This document shows positions 38,254 to 46,200 of a DNA stretch of 64,000 nt, in pieces. Origin of the DNA: Gemmatimonas groenlandica (GTDB lineage: Bacteria > Gemmatimonadota > Gemmatimonadetes > Gemmatimonadales > Gemmatimonadaceae); the NCBI RefSeq assembly GCF_013004105.1, contig NZ_CP053085.1, positions 3,596,001-3,660,000 of the forward strand. Reading direction: 5' to 3'. The notes beneath the pieces were generated by a model, which saw only the letters and a list, made by a program, of their open reading frames with translations, made no database searches and was not told the origin of the DNA. The position numbers and the translations under genes are program-made. Position 1 is the first letter of the stretch; every line of letters starts with the position of its first letter.

Positions 38254-38817
38254 CTAGGTGCTGACGATCAGGTTGTCGATCACGGTGCGCACACCGTCTA
38301 CCGTCCGTGCGGCACGCTCAGCCACATCGCGCTCCGCAGACGAGGACACGATGCCCTGCAGTATCACCGTCCCCCCAACCGCCTGCACCGCGATCTGAGT
38401 GGCTTCGTCAACAGCGGTGCGAAGCAACGCATCGGCAATACACACACGCACGTCGTGCGCCAGCGCGGGCGGCTCCACCAAAATGTGGTTCTCGACGGAG
38501 CGCACACCGTCCAGGAAGCGCACCGCGCACTCCGCCGCCGCGCGCTCGTAGTAGTACGAGGTGCGTCCATCGAGCACGACCGTGCCGTTGTTCACGCTGA
38601 CGACCACGCGACCCTTCGGCACGTTTGACGCATCGCGCAGCGCACGAAGTGACGCAGCGAGCAACTCGCGGTCGTCACGCATCACGCAGTGCCGATCGGT
38701 GATGACGCTGATCTCCGCTTCGACGCCGTTATCGAATACCGTGCGCGCAGCCGACGCCGGCGGTGACAGCGGAGCAAACGAATGTGCGTCGAGCAAGCGC
38801 GGCATTGAAGTAGACAT
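38254..38817 (-). CDS. Double BON-domain protein
   Basis: ATG 38817 lies behind a GGAG and gives 187 residues. Two BON units are visible: about 65-125 (VVVSVNNGTVVLDGRTSYYYERAAAECAVRFLDGVRSVENHI) and about 130-187 (IAVQAVGGTVILQGIVSSSAERDVAERAARTVDGVRTVIDNLIV). There is no signal peptide, although BON proteins usually bind membranes from the periplasm, so a cytosolic role is possible. It sits between the LuxR-type regulator and the USP gene in the same direction. Confidence 0.87.
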   Translation of the reverse strand: MSTSMPRLLDAHSFAPLSPPASAARTVFDNGVEAEISVITDRHCVMRDDRELLAASLRALRDASNVPKGRVVVSVNNGTVVLDGRTSYYYERAAAECAVRFLDGVRSVENHILVEPPALAHDVRVCIADALLRTAVDEATQIAVQAVGGTVILQGIVSSSAERDVAERAARTVDGVRTVIDNLIVST

Positions 38818-38913
38818 CAGGATCTCCGTGTGGGCGTGCGGGGAATGCGTCGCGGACGCAGAATTTCGGGTTGCACCCTCAGCGCGTCTGTCCGGCGAAG
38901 GCCTCACACGGTA

Positions 38914-39717
38914 TCAGGGGCTATGGGGCTCTCGAAGTAGCAGACCATTGTCGAGGGCGATCCGCACATAGTCGCTGCGATGATGCACGCCGAGCTTCTC
39001 GTGAATGCGATGCCGATAGGTGTCCACGGTTTTCACCGTGATGCCCAACTGCTCGGCGACCTCCGGCCCGCTGAAACCGCGCGCGATGCGCTCGAGCACA
39101 GTTCGCTCGCGTGCGCTCAACGTGTCGAGACGCGAGCTCTCTGGTAGCGCGACCGCCTTCGGGGGCGTACGGAGCCCGGTGGCCAGCGCCTTTGCGGTCG
39201 TCGGCAACACATAGCTCATACCGTCCGCGACCATCTCGATCGCTTCGATCAGCTCGGTGACTGAGGCGCTCCATGGCAGATAGCCAAAGGCCCCGGCGCG
39301 GAATGCGTCGAGCACTTCCTCGGGCTGCTGCTCACCGTTGAGCACGATCACGTGCGGACCGAGCGGCACTGCCGCCAGCGCGGTGACCTGTTTGATCACG
39401 GTCGCGACGTCGGGTTCGGCAGACAGCAGCACGACCTGCGCCGCTCGATGCGTCGCGTAGCTGATGCACTGCTCGAGGTCGCACGAATCACCGACGACAT
39501 GGAGCCGCGGATCACGTGCCAGCAGCGCCGTCATCGCCTGTCGCATGAGCTGATTGCGATCGAGTACCGCAATGCGAATGGGCTCACCGGTAAACCGGGC
39601 CCCTCGTCGTCGCGAGGCGTCACTCAACAGCGCGGCGGCGAGTGCGTCGCTTGACTCCACCGGAAAGACGCCTGCCATCAGCGGTCGCTGCGAGACGTTC
39701 GGAATTCGCGTTCGCAT
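38914..39717 (-). CDS. NarL/LuxR-type regulator with degenerate receiver
   Basis: ATG 39717 is preceded by GGAGG at five bases and gives 267 residues; a GTG two codons upstream is less well placed. The receiver domain (about 48-163) keeps Asp in IAVLDRNQ but lacks the phospho-accepting aspartate. VVLLSAEPD has Ser99 where VVLLDxxMP is expected, and the conserved lysine is missing (GYLPWSAS). The C-terminal LuxR HTH (about 200-262) is complete (LSARERTVLERIARGFSGPEVAEQLGITVKTVDTYRHRIHEKLGV). It should bind DNA without classical phosphorylation. It heads the BON/USP stress cluster. Confidence 0.88.
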   Translation of the reverse strand: MRTRIPNVSQRPLMAGVFPVESSDALAAALLSDASRRRGARFTGEPIRIAVLDRNQLMRQAMTALLARDPRLHVVGDSCDLEQCISYATHRAAQVVLLSAEPDVATVIKQVTALAAVPLGPHVIVLNGEQQPEEVLDAFRAGAFGYLPWSASVTELIEAIEMVADGMSYVLPTTAKALATGLRTPPKAVALPESSRLDTLSARERTVLERIARGFSGPEVAEQLGITVKTVDTYRHRIHEKLGVHHRSDYVRIALDNGLLLREPHSP

Positions 39718-39846
39718 ATCCACCTCCGTTGTCCGCAGTCTGCGTGGACCGAACCCGCCAGGTTATCAGGGTATCCCCATTTCTGCTGTCAGGAAAACAC
39801 CTGTCAATGGGACGGTCCATTTCTGCTCGCGGCGTACATTTCAGCC

Positions 39847-40302
39847 ATGCCGACGCCATCCTCGACGCTGCTGCGTCAGCTGTTTCCGTCGTGGGCGTTC
39901 TTTGATGAAGCCCGTCTGCCGCCCACGCTCCAGCTCAGACTGCTTCCGGATAGCGGCACGACTGGCTCGTGGCAGCATGTTATTCGCCCGTCGCCGCGCC
40001 GTTGGTGGCATGTGGTGTTCAATCCTGCAGGCACCCAGACGCTCGCCGCCCAAACACTCGTGGAGCGCTGGTATACCGAGCTCGTCGAACTGGGAGAGCG
40101 CTCCGCCGCCTGCCAGGAGTCGCTCAGCCTGGTTACCTCGCTGGCCGAACATGCGCTGGCCGAACATGCGCTGGCGGCGTCGACCGACGGGCGCGACGCC
40201 TGGCAGCTTCGGCTGATCGTCACCGACGACGACGATGGCGTCATACACGTCGTGTACGAGAGCGACCGCCTGCTGTGCACGAACGTTCGCGGGACATCGT
40301 GA
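39847..40302 (+). CDS. Uncharacterised protein paired with an HTTM-like membrane protein
   Basis: The 151-residue soluble protein (PTLQLRLLPDSGTTGSWQHVIRPSPRRWWHVVFNPAGTQTLAAQTLVERWYTELVEL) has no signal peptide and no known motif. A 15-base tandem duplication codes for LAEHA twice. Its TGA overlaps the GTG of the next gene (GTGA), so the two are translationally coupled and likely work together. The function is unknown. Such a small tryptophan-rich partner next to HTTM-like proteins could be an accessory subunit; that is inference. Confidence 0.78.
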   Translation: MPTPSSTLLRQLFPSWAFFDEARLPPTLQLRLLPDSGTTGSWQHVIRPSPRRWWHVVFNPAGTQTLAAQTLVERWYTELVELGERSAACQESLSLVTSLAEHALAEHALAASTDGRDAWQLRLIVTDDDDGVIHVVYESDRLLCTNVRGTS

Positions 40303-41090
40303 GCGAACTCCCGGCCCTGCTGACCACGACCATCGTTTGGATGTGCCGCATCGCGGCGCTGGCGGCTGCGGTGAACGCACTCGAGCTCATCACCATGCGG
40401 CAGGCGCTGTCCGACCGTGGCGTCTGGCGGGCGCCGCTGCTTTCGCCGCGGTGGGGCGTCTGGGGTCTGCTGCTCGGCCCGCGCGCATTCCTCGTGGTCC
40501 TCGTGGCGCAGCTCGCACTCGCGGTGATCCTGGCCGTGGCGCCGGGCACCACGGCAGGTTGCGTCGCTGCCGCCGCGCTGGCGTTCACCTCGTGGCTGGC
40601 GGCCCTACGCTTCCGCGGGAACGTGAACGGCGGCAGCGATGCCATGCTCTTCACCGTGCTCGGTGGGCTCGCGGTGGCGCAGCTCCCCAACGTGACCAGC
40701 GTCGTCCACGAGGGCGGTGTGCTCTACATCGCGGCGCAGCTCACACTGTCGTACGTGCGCGCCGGCATCGTAAAAGCGAAGGAACGCAGCTGGTGGAGCG
40801 GACGGGCTCTCTCGGCCTTTCTGGCGCTGCCGGCGTACGGTGTACCGGCCTGGGCGCAGCGTCGCGTCCCGAACGACCTGTTCGCGCTGCGCATCGCGTC
40901 CGCAGGCGTCATCGCCTTCGAGTGCCTCGCTCCGTTGGCGTGGTTCGATCGCATCGCCTGTATCGCGCTGATGGCCATGGCGCTCACGTTTCACACCGCC
41001 ACGGCGGCACTCTTCGGACTCAATCGGTTTCTGTTGGCATGGAGCGCGGCACTGCCCTCGCTCTGGTACGCGGTGCACCGCGTGCGCTAG
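40299..41090 (+). CDS. HTTM/SdpB-like membrane protein
   Basis: GTG 40299 overlaps the upstream stop, which fixes the start and gives 263 residues. About six or seven hydrophobic segments are seen. ALRFRGNVNGGSDAM and AQLTLSYVRAGIVKAKERSWWSGRAL are the hallmarks of the HTTM/SdpB family (related to vitamin K-dependent carboxylase membrane domains). SdpB has a role in maturation of a bacterial toxin in Bacillus; other members are uncharacterised. No toxin gene is adjacent here. Confidence 0.8.
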   Translation: MSELPALLTTTIVWMCRIAALAAAVNALELITMRQALSDRGVWRAPLLSPRWGVWGLLLGPRAFLVVLVAQLALAVILAVAPGTTAGCVAAAALAFTSWLAALRFRGNVNGGSDAMLFTVLGGLAVAQLPNVTSVVHEGGVLYIAAQLTLSYVRAGIVKAKERSWWSGRALSAFLALPAYGVPAWAQRRVPNDLFALRIASAGVIAFECLAPLAWFDRIACIALMAMALTFHTATAALFGLNRFLLAWSAALPSLWYAVHRVR

Positions 41091-41116
41091 TTCGCGCTAA
41101 ATCGCGACAGTACGCG

Positions 41117-41470
41117 CTACGACGCGAGCCACTCCTTCCACAGCTTCTCGTCGACACCGATGCACACCTTGTTCTGGAACCGCACGAGCGGCTGCTTCAG
41201 AATGAACGGCTCATCGGCGAGGATGCTGAGCCAACGCTCCTCGCCGTACAGCGCCTGACGCAACCCGAGATCGAGAAAGCGCTTCGACGTGCGATCGATG
41301 ACCGCGTCCACGCCGAACTTCTGCGTGAACCGCTTGAGCTCCCCGATGGACGCCGGCCGCTCAGCCAAGTCACAGAAGTGCACCTTGATGCGGCGCTCCT
41401 GAAAGAAGCGCTGCGCTTTTCGCGTGTCGGCACTTTTCTTGGTGCCAAAAACCTGGACCACGGTTTCCAT
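41117..41470 (-). CDS. ArsC/Spx-family protein lacking the active cysteine
   Basis: The 117-residue protein has the ArsC/Spx thioredoxin-like layout: VQVFGTKKSADTRKAQRFFQERRIKVHFCDL, a helix, then FGVDAVIDRTSKRFLDLGL and LADEPFILKQPLVRFQNKVCIGVDE. The ArsC/Spx Cys (usually NCDTCRK or RCSKSR) is replaced; here the site reads KKSADTRK with no cysteine. It is therefore unlikely to be an arsenate reductase; a protein-binding or degenerate role is more likely. It is the last gene of a three-gene operon, and its start lies one base after repeat D1. Confidence 0.82.
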   Translation of the reverse strand: METVVQVFGTKKSADTRKAQRFFQERRIKVHFCDLAERPASIGELKRFTQKFGVDAVIDRTSKRFLDLGLRQALYGEERWLSILADEPFILKQPLVRFQNKVCIGVDEKLWKEWLAS

Positions 41471-41471
41471 G

Positions 41472-41611
41472 GTGTGATTTCCGGGGGGAAGCTGTTTGGG
41501 GGTGAACGTGTGGGCGACAGGTGGAAGCGGTGCGTACCGACCGTCCGAAGCGGTACTTCACCCCGACGCCCACACGGTGGCACCTAAACTACTTCCGGTG
41601 GGAAATCACAC
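41472..41611. repeat. 140-bp intercistronic inverted-repeat element, family D, copy 1
   Basis: The element is bounded by GTGTGATTT at 41472 and its complement AAATCACAC ending at 41611. Internal arms also pair (GTGTGGGCG with CGCCCACAC, and AAGCGGTGCGTACC with GGTACTTCACC-like sequence). On the minus strand its first six bases, GTG TGA, form the last codon and stop of the acetyltransferase gene. Its end lies one base before the ATG of the ArsC-like gene. It is about 85% identical by eye to copy D2. Confidence 0.9.
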
Positions 41612-42196
41612 GTTAACCACCGCGGCCGGGTTGCCGTACGCCACCGCATCGGCCGGGATGTCTTTGGTGACCACACTACCCGCGCCGATCACGGCCCGCG
41701 CTCCGATCGTAATTCCCGGCATTACCAGCGCACCGGCACCGATCCATGCGCCGTCACCGATGGTGATGGGCGCCGCCTGCGTGACGTACGGCGAGAGCCC
41801 CGAGTCCGGCGTCCACGACGCCGGCAGCCGCTCCTCGGCGCGGAGCGGGTGAAACGCGGTGAGCAGTTGCACGCCCGGTCCGATCAAGACTTTCTCGCCG
41901 ATGGTGATCCGCGCAGAATCGAGAAAGACCGCGTTGACGTTGACGAACGTGTGTGCGCCGATGCTGATGTGCACGCCGTAATCGCAGAAGAACGGCGGCT
42001 CGATCCAGACACCGTCTCCGACCGCACCGAGCAGCTCGGTCAGTACCCGATTGCGCCAAACAGCATCGGTGGAGGGAACCGCCGCATACTCGCGCATCAG
42101 CGCTCGCGCCCGGTGGGCCAGCGCCAGCAACTCGGGATCACGCGAGTTGTAGCGCGCGCCCGAAAGCATGAGTTGCCGCTGGGTCACGGTGTCCAT
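41606..42196 (-). CDS. Maltose/galactoside O-acetyltransferase-like enzyme
   Basis: ATG 42196 gives 196 residues and lies one base after repeat D2. The N-terminal part is the Maa domain (MLSGARYNSRDPELLALAHRARALMREY). The C-terminal part is a left-handed beta helix with hexapeptide repeats (ISIGAHTFVNVNAVF, ITIGEKVLIGPG, ITIGDGAWIGAGALVMPGITIGARAVIGAGSVVTKDI). A catalytic histidine of this family falls in LLTAFHPL. The enzyme acetylates sugars with acetyl-CoA in the cytosol. The last two codons and stop (NV and TGA) fall at the edge of repeat D1. Confidence 0.92.
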   Translation of the reverse strand: MDTVTQRQLMLSGARYNSRDPELLALAHRARALMREYAAVPSTDAVWRNRVLTELLGAVGDGVWIEPPFFCDYGVHISIGAHTFVNVNAVFLDSARITIGEKVLIGPGVQLLTAFHPLRAEERLPASWTPDSGLSPYVTQAAPITIGDGAWIGAGALVMPGITIGARAVIGAGSVVTKDIPADAVAYGNPAAVVNV

Positions 42197-42197
42197 C

Positions 42198-42337
42198 GTG
42201 TGATTTCCCGGGGGGAGCTGTTTGGGGGCGAACGCGTGGAAGTCTAGCGGAAGCGGTGCGTACGGACCGTCCGAAGCCGTACTTCCCCCCGACTCCCACA
42301 CCTTGGCACCTAAACTACTTCCGGTGGGAAATCACAC
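42198..42337. repeat. 140-bp intercistronic inverted-repeat element, family D, copy 2
   Basis: The length (140 bases) and boundaries are the same as copy D1: GTGTGATTT at 42198 and AAATCACAC ending at 42337. On the minus strand its GTG TGA ends the DctA-like gene, and its far end is one base from the acetyltransferase ATG. Differences from D1 are mostly in the middle (AAGTCTAGCGG replaces GCGACAGGTGG). Confidence 0.9.
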
Positions 42338-43597
42338 GTTCGCCACCGCGCCCGGGTTGGCATCCGCGTATGCCATTTTCGCATCGTCGAACGCGCCTTC
42401 ACTCCGCGACACCACCAGCGTCGCGACACCGTTGCCGATCAGGTTCGTGATCGCCCGCGCTTCCGACATGAAGCGGTCCACGCCCAGCAGCAGCGCGACG
42501 CCCTCCACCGGTACGGTGCGGGTGGCGGCCAGCGTACTGGCCAGCACGATGAAGCCGGACCCGGTCACGCCGGCGGCGCCTTTGCTCGTCAGCATGAGAA
42601 TGCCAAGGAGCGTGATCTGTTGCGAGATGCTCAAGTCCACCTTGTACACCTGCGCGATGAAGATCGTGGCCATCGACAGGTAGATGCTGGTGCCGTCGAG
42701 ATTGAACGAATAGCCGGTGGGGATCACCAGCCCCACGACGGGCTTCGCGCAGCCGTACTGTTCGAGCTTGATCAGCATGCGCGGCAGCGCCGCTTCGGAA
42801 CTCGACGTGCCGAGCACCAACAGAATCTCGTCCTTGATGAAGCGCAGGAACTTCCAGATGCGGAAGCCGTACGCGCGGCAGATCAGACCCAGCACCACGA
42901 ACACGAACACCGCCATCGTCAGGTAGACGTCGAGCATCAGGCGCGCGAGTGGGATGAGCGTCTTGAGGCCGAAGGTACCCACCGTGTAGGCCATCGCACC
43001 GAATGCACCGATCGGCGCGAGCACCATCACCATCGACACGATCTTGAAGAACACCGCCTGAAATCGCACCAGCAGATCGGCGATGTCGCGTCCCGCGTCA
43101 CCCACCGCCGTGAGCGCGACGCCGAAGAGCACCGAGAAGAACACGACGGGCAGCAACTCACCGCTCGCGAACGCCGCAATGATGTTGCTGGGCACGATGT
43201 GCAGCAGGAACTCGAGCGTGCTCTGTTGCGCACCGGCCGTCGTGTACTTGCTCACGTCGCCCAGTTGCATGGTCGAGATGTCGAGACCGGCGCCCGGCTT
43301 CGTCACGTTTACGATGATCAATCCAATCGCCAAGGCGAGCGTGGACACCAGCTCGAAATACAGCAGCGCCTTGCCGCCGACGCGTCCGAGCTTGCGCAGG
43401 TCCGCCATGCTCGCGATGCCGTGCACGATCGTGAGGAAGATGATCGGCGTGATCACCATCTTCACGAGATTGATGAACGTGTCGCCGAGGGGCTTGAGCG
43501 ACTTGGCGGTATCCGGGGCGACGACGCCCAGCAGAATGCCGAGCGAGACGGCGACGAGCACCTGAAAAGTCAGGTTCCTGAGGAGGCGCGAGATCAC
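42332..43597 (-). CDS. DctA/GltP-type dicarboxylate or glutamate:cation symporter
   Basis: GTG 43597 gives 421 residues, close to the 428 of DctA. It keeps the family core: LVKMVITPIIFLTIVHGIASM early, the serine-rich HP1 loop VLGTSSSEAALPRM, the GYSFNLDGTSIYL transmembrane motif (family NMDGT) and the HP2 loop TSKGAAGVTGSGFIVLASTL. Eight helices plus two hairpins are expected. It imports C4-dicarboxylates or acidic amino acids with protons or sodium. It is first in an operon with the acetyltransferase and ArsC-like genes, and is divergent from the YheT-like gene. Confidence 0.93.
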   Translation of the reverse strand: MISRLLRNLTFQVLVAVSLGILLGVVAPDTAKSLKPLGDTFINLVKMVITPIIFLTIVHGIASMADLRKLGRVGGKALLYFELVSTLALAIGLIIVNVTKPGAGLDISTMQLGDVSKYTTAGAQQSTLEFLLHIVPSNIIAAFASGELLPVVFFSVLFGVALTAVGDAGRDIADLLVRFQAVFFKIVSMVMVLAPIGAFGAMAYTVGTFGLKTLIPLARLMLDVYLTMAVFVFVVLGLICRAYGFRIWKFLRFIKDEILLVLGTSSSEAALPRMLIKLEQYGCAKPVVGLVIPTGYSFNLDGTSIYLSMATIFIAQVYKVDLSISQQITLLGILMLTSKGAAGVTGSGFIVLASTLAATRTVPVEGVALLLGVDRFMSEARAITNLIGNGVATLVVSRSEGAFDDAKMAYADANPGAVANV

Positions 43598-43650
43598 GTG
43601 GGGGGGTGACAGAGGAAGGAACCTTGCCGAACACTCTACATATTGTCTCC

Positions 43651-44661
43651 ATGTCCACGACATCGCGCCCCTATCGGCCAGCTTGGTGGCTTCCAGATCC
43701 TCACAGCGCCACGCTGTGGGGACGGATCGGCCGCCGGGAGCCCCAGTTGGCGGTCCGCGTGGAGCGCTGGGACACCCCCGACGGCGACTTCGTCGAGATC
43801 GCCCGATTGGAGAGTGCCGATGGAGCGGCCGCGCCGCGTTTGCTGCTTTTTCACGGGCTCGAAGGCGGCATGCACTCGCATTATGCCCGCGCCATGTTCC
43901 GCGAGGCGAGTCAGCGGGGATGGGCGGCCGATTTGCTGCTCTTCCGGACCTGCGGCACCGAGCCGAATCGACTGCCTCGCAGCTACCACTCCGGCGAAAC
44001 CTCCGACCCGCTTTGGGTCGTCGAGCAGATTTCCCGCGAATTCCCCGATGCGCCCCTCGGCCTGATGGGCGTCTCGTTGGGCGGCAATGTGCTGTGCAAA
44101 CTGCTCGGCGAGTTCGGTGACGTCATGCCCGAGCAGGTCGTTGGCGCCGTGGCGATGTCGGTGCCGTTCGACCTGGCCCGGGCCTCGCGGCATATCGGTC
44201 GGGGGTTCGGCGCGATCTACGAGAAGTTCTTTCTCAAGTCGCTGATTCCGAAGGCGCTGGCCAAGATCGATCGGCATCCCGAGCTGGCGGGGCTGCGCCG
44301 GGTGCAGCAGGCCCGCACGCTCTGGGAATTCGACGATGCCTTCACCGCACCGTTGCACGGCTTTCGCGACGCGGCCGACTACTATGCCCGCGCCAGTTCG
44401 CTGCGGTATCTGGCGCGGATTCAAGTCCCGACCCTCCTGCTCAGCGCCGTCGACGACCCGTTCCTGCCGTCTGATGTGCTGCAGGAGGTCACGCGCGAGG
44501 TGTCTGAGAACCCGCACGTCGAGCTCGAATTCCCGTCCCGTGGCGGACACGTCGGATTCACGGCCGGTACGCGTCCGTGGAATCCCTGGTACTACGGCGA
44601 GTGGCGGGCCGCCGAGTTCCTTGCCGCCCGGATGCGACGGTTCGTGCGCGCGCCCCGATAG
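43651..44661 (+). CDS. YheT-family alpha/beta hydrolase
   Basis: ATG 43651 gives 336 residues. YheT-type landmarks are PAWWLPDPHSATLWGRI at the start, LLLFHGLEGGMHSHYAR at the oxyanion hole, the nucleophile elbow MGVSLGGNVL, the acid region LLSAVDDPFLP and the catalytic histidine in GGHVGF. The cap holds IYEKFFLKSLIPKAL. Family members are esterases of broad or unknown substrate. There is no signal peptide. It is 21 bases upstream of the frameshifted amidohydrolase. Confidence 0.9.
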   Translation: MSTTSRPYRPAWWLPDPHSATLWGRIGRREPQLAVRVERWDTPDGDFVEIARLESADGAAAPRLLLFHGLEGGMHSHYARAMFREASQRGWAADLLLFRTCGTEPNRLPRSYHSGETSDPLWVVEQISREFPDAPLGLMGVSLGGNVLCKLLGEFGDVMPEQVVGAVAMSVPFDLARASRHIGRGFGAIYEKFFLKSLIPKALAKIDRHPELAGLRRVQQARTLWEFDDAFTAPLHGFRDAADYYARASSLRYLARIQVPTLLLSAVDDPFLPSDVLQEVTREVSENPHVELEFPSRGGHVGFTAGTRPWNPWYYGEWRAAEFLAARMRRFVRAPR

Positions 44662-44682
44662 CCAACATCCATCACACCACTC

Positions 44683-45916
44683 ATGAATCCACGCGCGCTG
44701 ATCCTCTCCGTGGCCCTGTTGGCCGGTTGCCTCCTCAGCCTTTTCCCTAAGCCGGCTCGCGCTTCACGCGGACTCCCCGACTCGCTCACCGTCATTCACG
44801 CCGGTACCATGCTCGACGGGCGTGGCGGGCGTCTCAGCAATGTGTGGGTGGTCGTGCGGGGGGGGGCGCATCGAGCGGGTGAGCACGAAGCCCATCACGC
44901 TCTCGGGCGCGACCCGCATCGAGCTCGGCGCGGCGACGCTGTTGCCCGGGCTGATCGACGCGCACACCCATCCCGGCTGGTACGTCGACAAGCAGGGAAA
45001 GCGGAATTCGCCCCGCAGTGGTGATTCGCCCGCCGAGGCCGCGCTGGCGCGGGCCGGCAACCTGTACGCAACACTGATGGCGGGGTTCACCACGATCCAG
45101 AGCATCGGTGGACCGGAAGATGACGAGCTGCGTGATGCCATTTCCCGCGGGCGCATTCCGGGGCCGCGATTGCTCACATCGCTCGCGCCGATCAACAGCA
45201 CGCGTCCGTCGCCCGATTCCATGCGTGTCATCGTACGCGGGCTCAAGGCACAGGGTGCCGATTTGATCAAGCTGTTTGCGTCCAGCGGTTTGGGCGCGGG
45301 CGGTGCGCAGACGCTGTCCAACGAGCAGATCGCGGCAATCTGCGGCGAGGCGAAATCGCTGGGATTGCGCACGCTGGTGCATGCGATCAGTGCGGCGAGC
45401 GTGAGGGCGGCGGTACTCGGTGGATGCACGCAAATCGAGCATGGCATCTTCGTCACCGATGCCGAGCTCACACTCATGGCGGAGCACGGCACGATCTTCG
45501 ATCCGCAGCTCTGTCTCGTATTCCAGAATTACATCGACCATCCCGACGCCTACAGCTTCACCGACTCCACACTCGCACCACTGAAGGCGGCAATCCCCAC
45601 GGCCAGCGCGATGTATGCGCGCGCGCTGCGCGTCCCGAAGCTCAAGATCGTGTTCGGCACCGACGCCGTAGCCCTCGCCCATGGGCGAAATGCCGACGAA
45701 CTGCTCTGTCGCGTGAAGTCGGGTCAGTCACCCATGGCGGCGATCATCTCGGCGACTAGTGTCGGTGCCGACGCGCTCGGCCTCGGTGACCGCATCGGCA
45801 GCATCGTGCAGGGCTACGAAGCGGATCTGATCGCCGTCGATGGCGATCCCTCGCGCGACATCGGCGCGACGCGGCGGGTGACGTTCGTGATGCGGGGCGG
45901 CGTCCGCTATCGCTGA
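44683..45916 (+). pseudogene. Exported amidohydrolase interrupted by a frameshift in a G run
   Basis: The first frame (44683 on) encodes a signal/lipoprotein-like leader (LSVALLAGCLLS) and the start of the amidohydrolase fold (VIHAGTMLDGRGGRLSNVWVVVRGG). At a run of nine G bases (44858-44866) the match continues in another frame as RIERVSTKPITLSGATRIELG to 45916. Deleting one G restores a single protein of about 410 residues. It would carry the metal site DAHTHPG, HAISAASVRAAVLGG, QIEHGIFV and FGTDAVALAHG (imidazolonepropionase/dipeptidase-like). The break may be a sequencing error, a real lesion or a slippery tract. Confidence 0.85.
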
Positions 45917-45935
45917 ACGTCGGCCTGCGTTGACG

Positions 45936-46128
45936 GGATAGGAACGGTTCCAGCTTGACACAGATACGAACCGATATGAACGGACACGTTGGACTTGCTC
46001 CGTGTAGACATCGGGCGACCCTGCTCGCACGACGAGTTCTATTTCCTGTTGTTGTTTGATCTCTTGCTATCAGTTGCTACCGGTTCGTATCCGTGTCAGG
46101 CCGGAACCGCCGTTTCTGTTTGTATCCG
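45936..46128. repeat. Intergenic long inverted repeat, family A, copy 4
   Basis: The left arm has GGATAGGAACGG and GACACAGATACGAACCG. The right arm has CGGTTCGTATCCGTGTCAGG and GGAACCGCCGTTTC, with GTTTGATC matching the loop word GATCAAAC of copies 2 and 3. It separates two converging genes (stops at 45916 and 46201). Bases 46129-46200 hold nothing else I recognise. Confidence 0.82.
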
Positions 46129-46200
46129 TCGGGGTGTCGAATTGGCGTTGACGGGACGTGTGCGGAGATGTGCCGATGATGCGGTTCAGTCGCGACGTCG

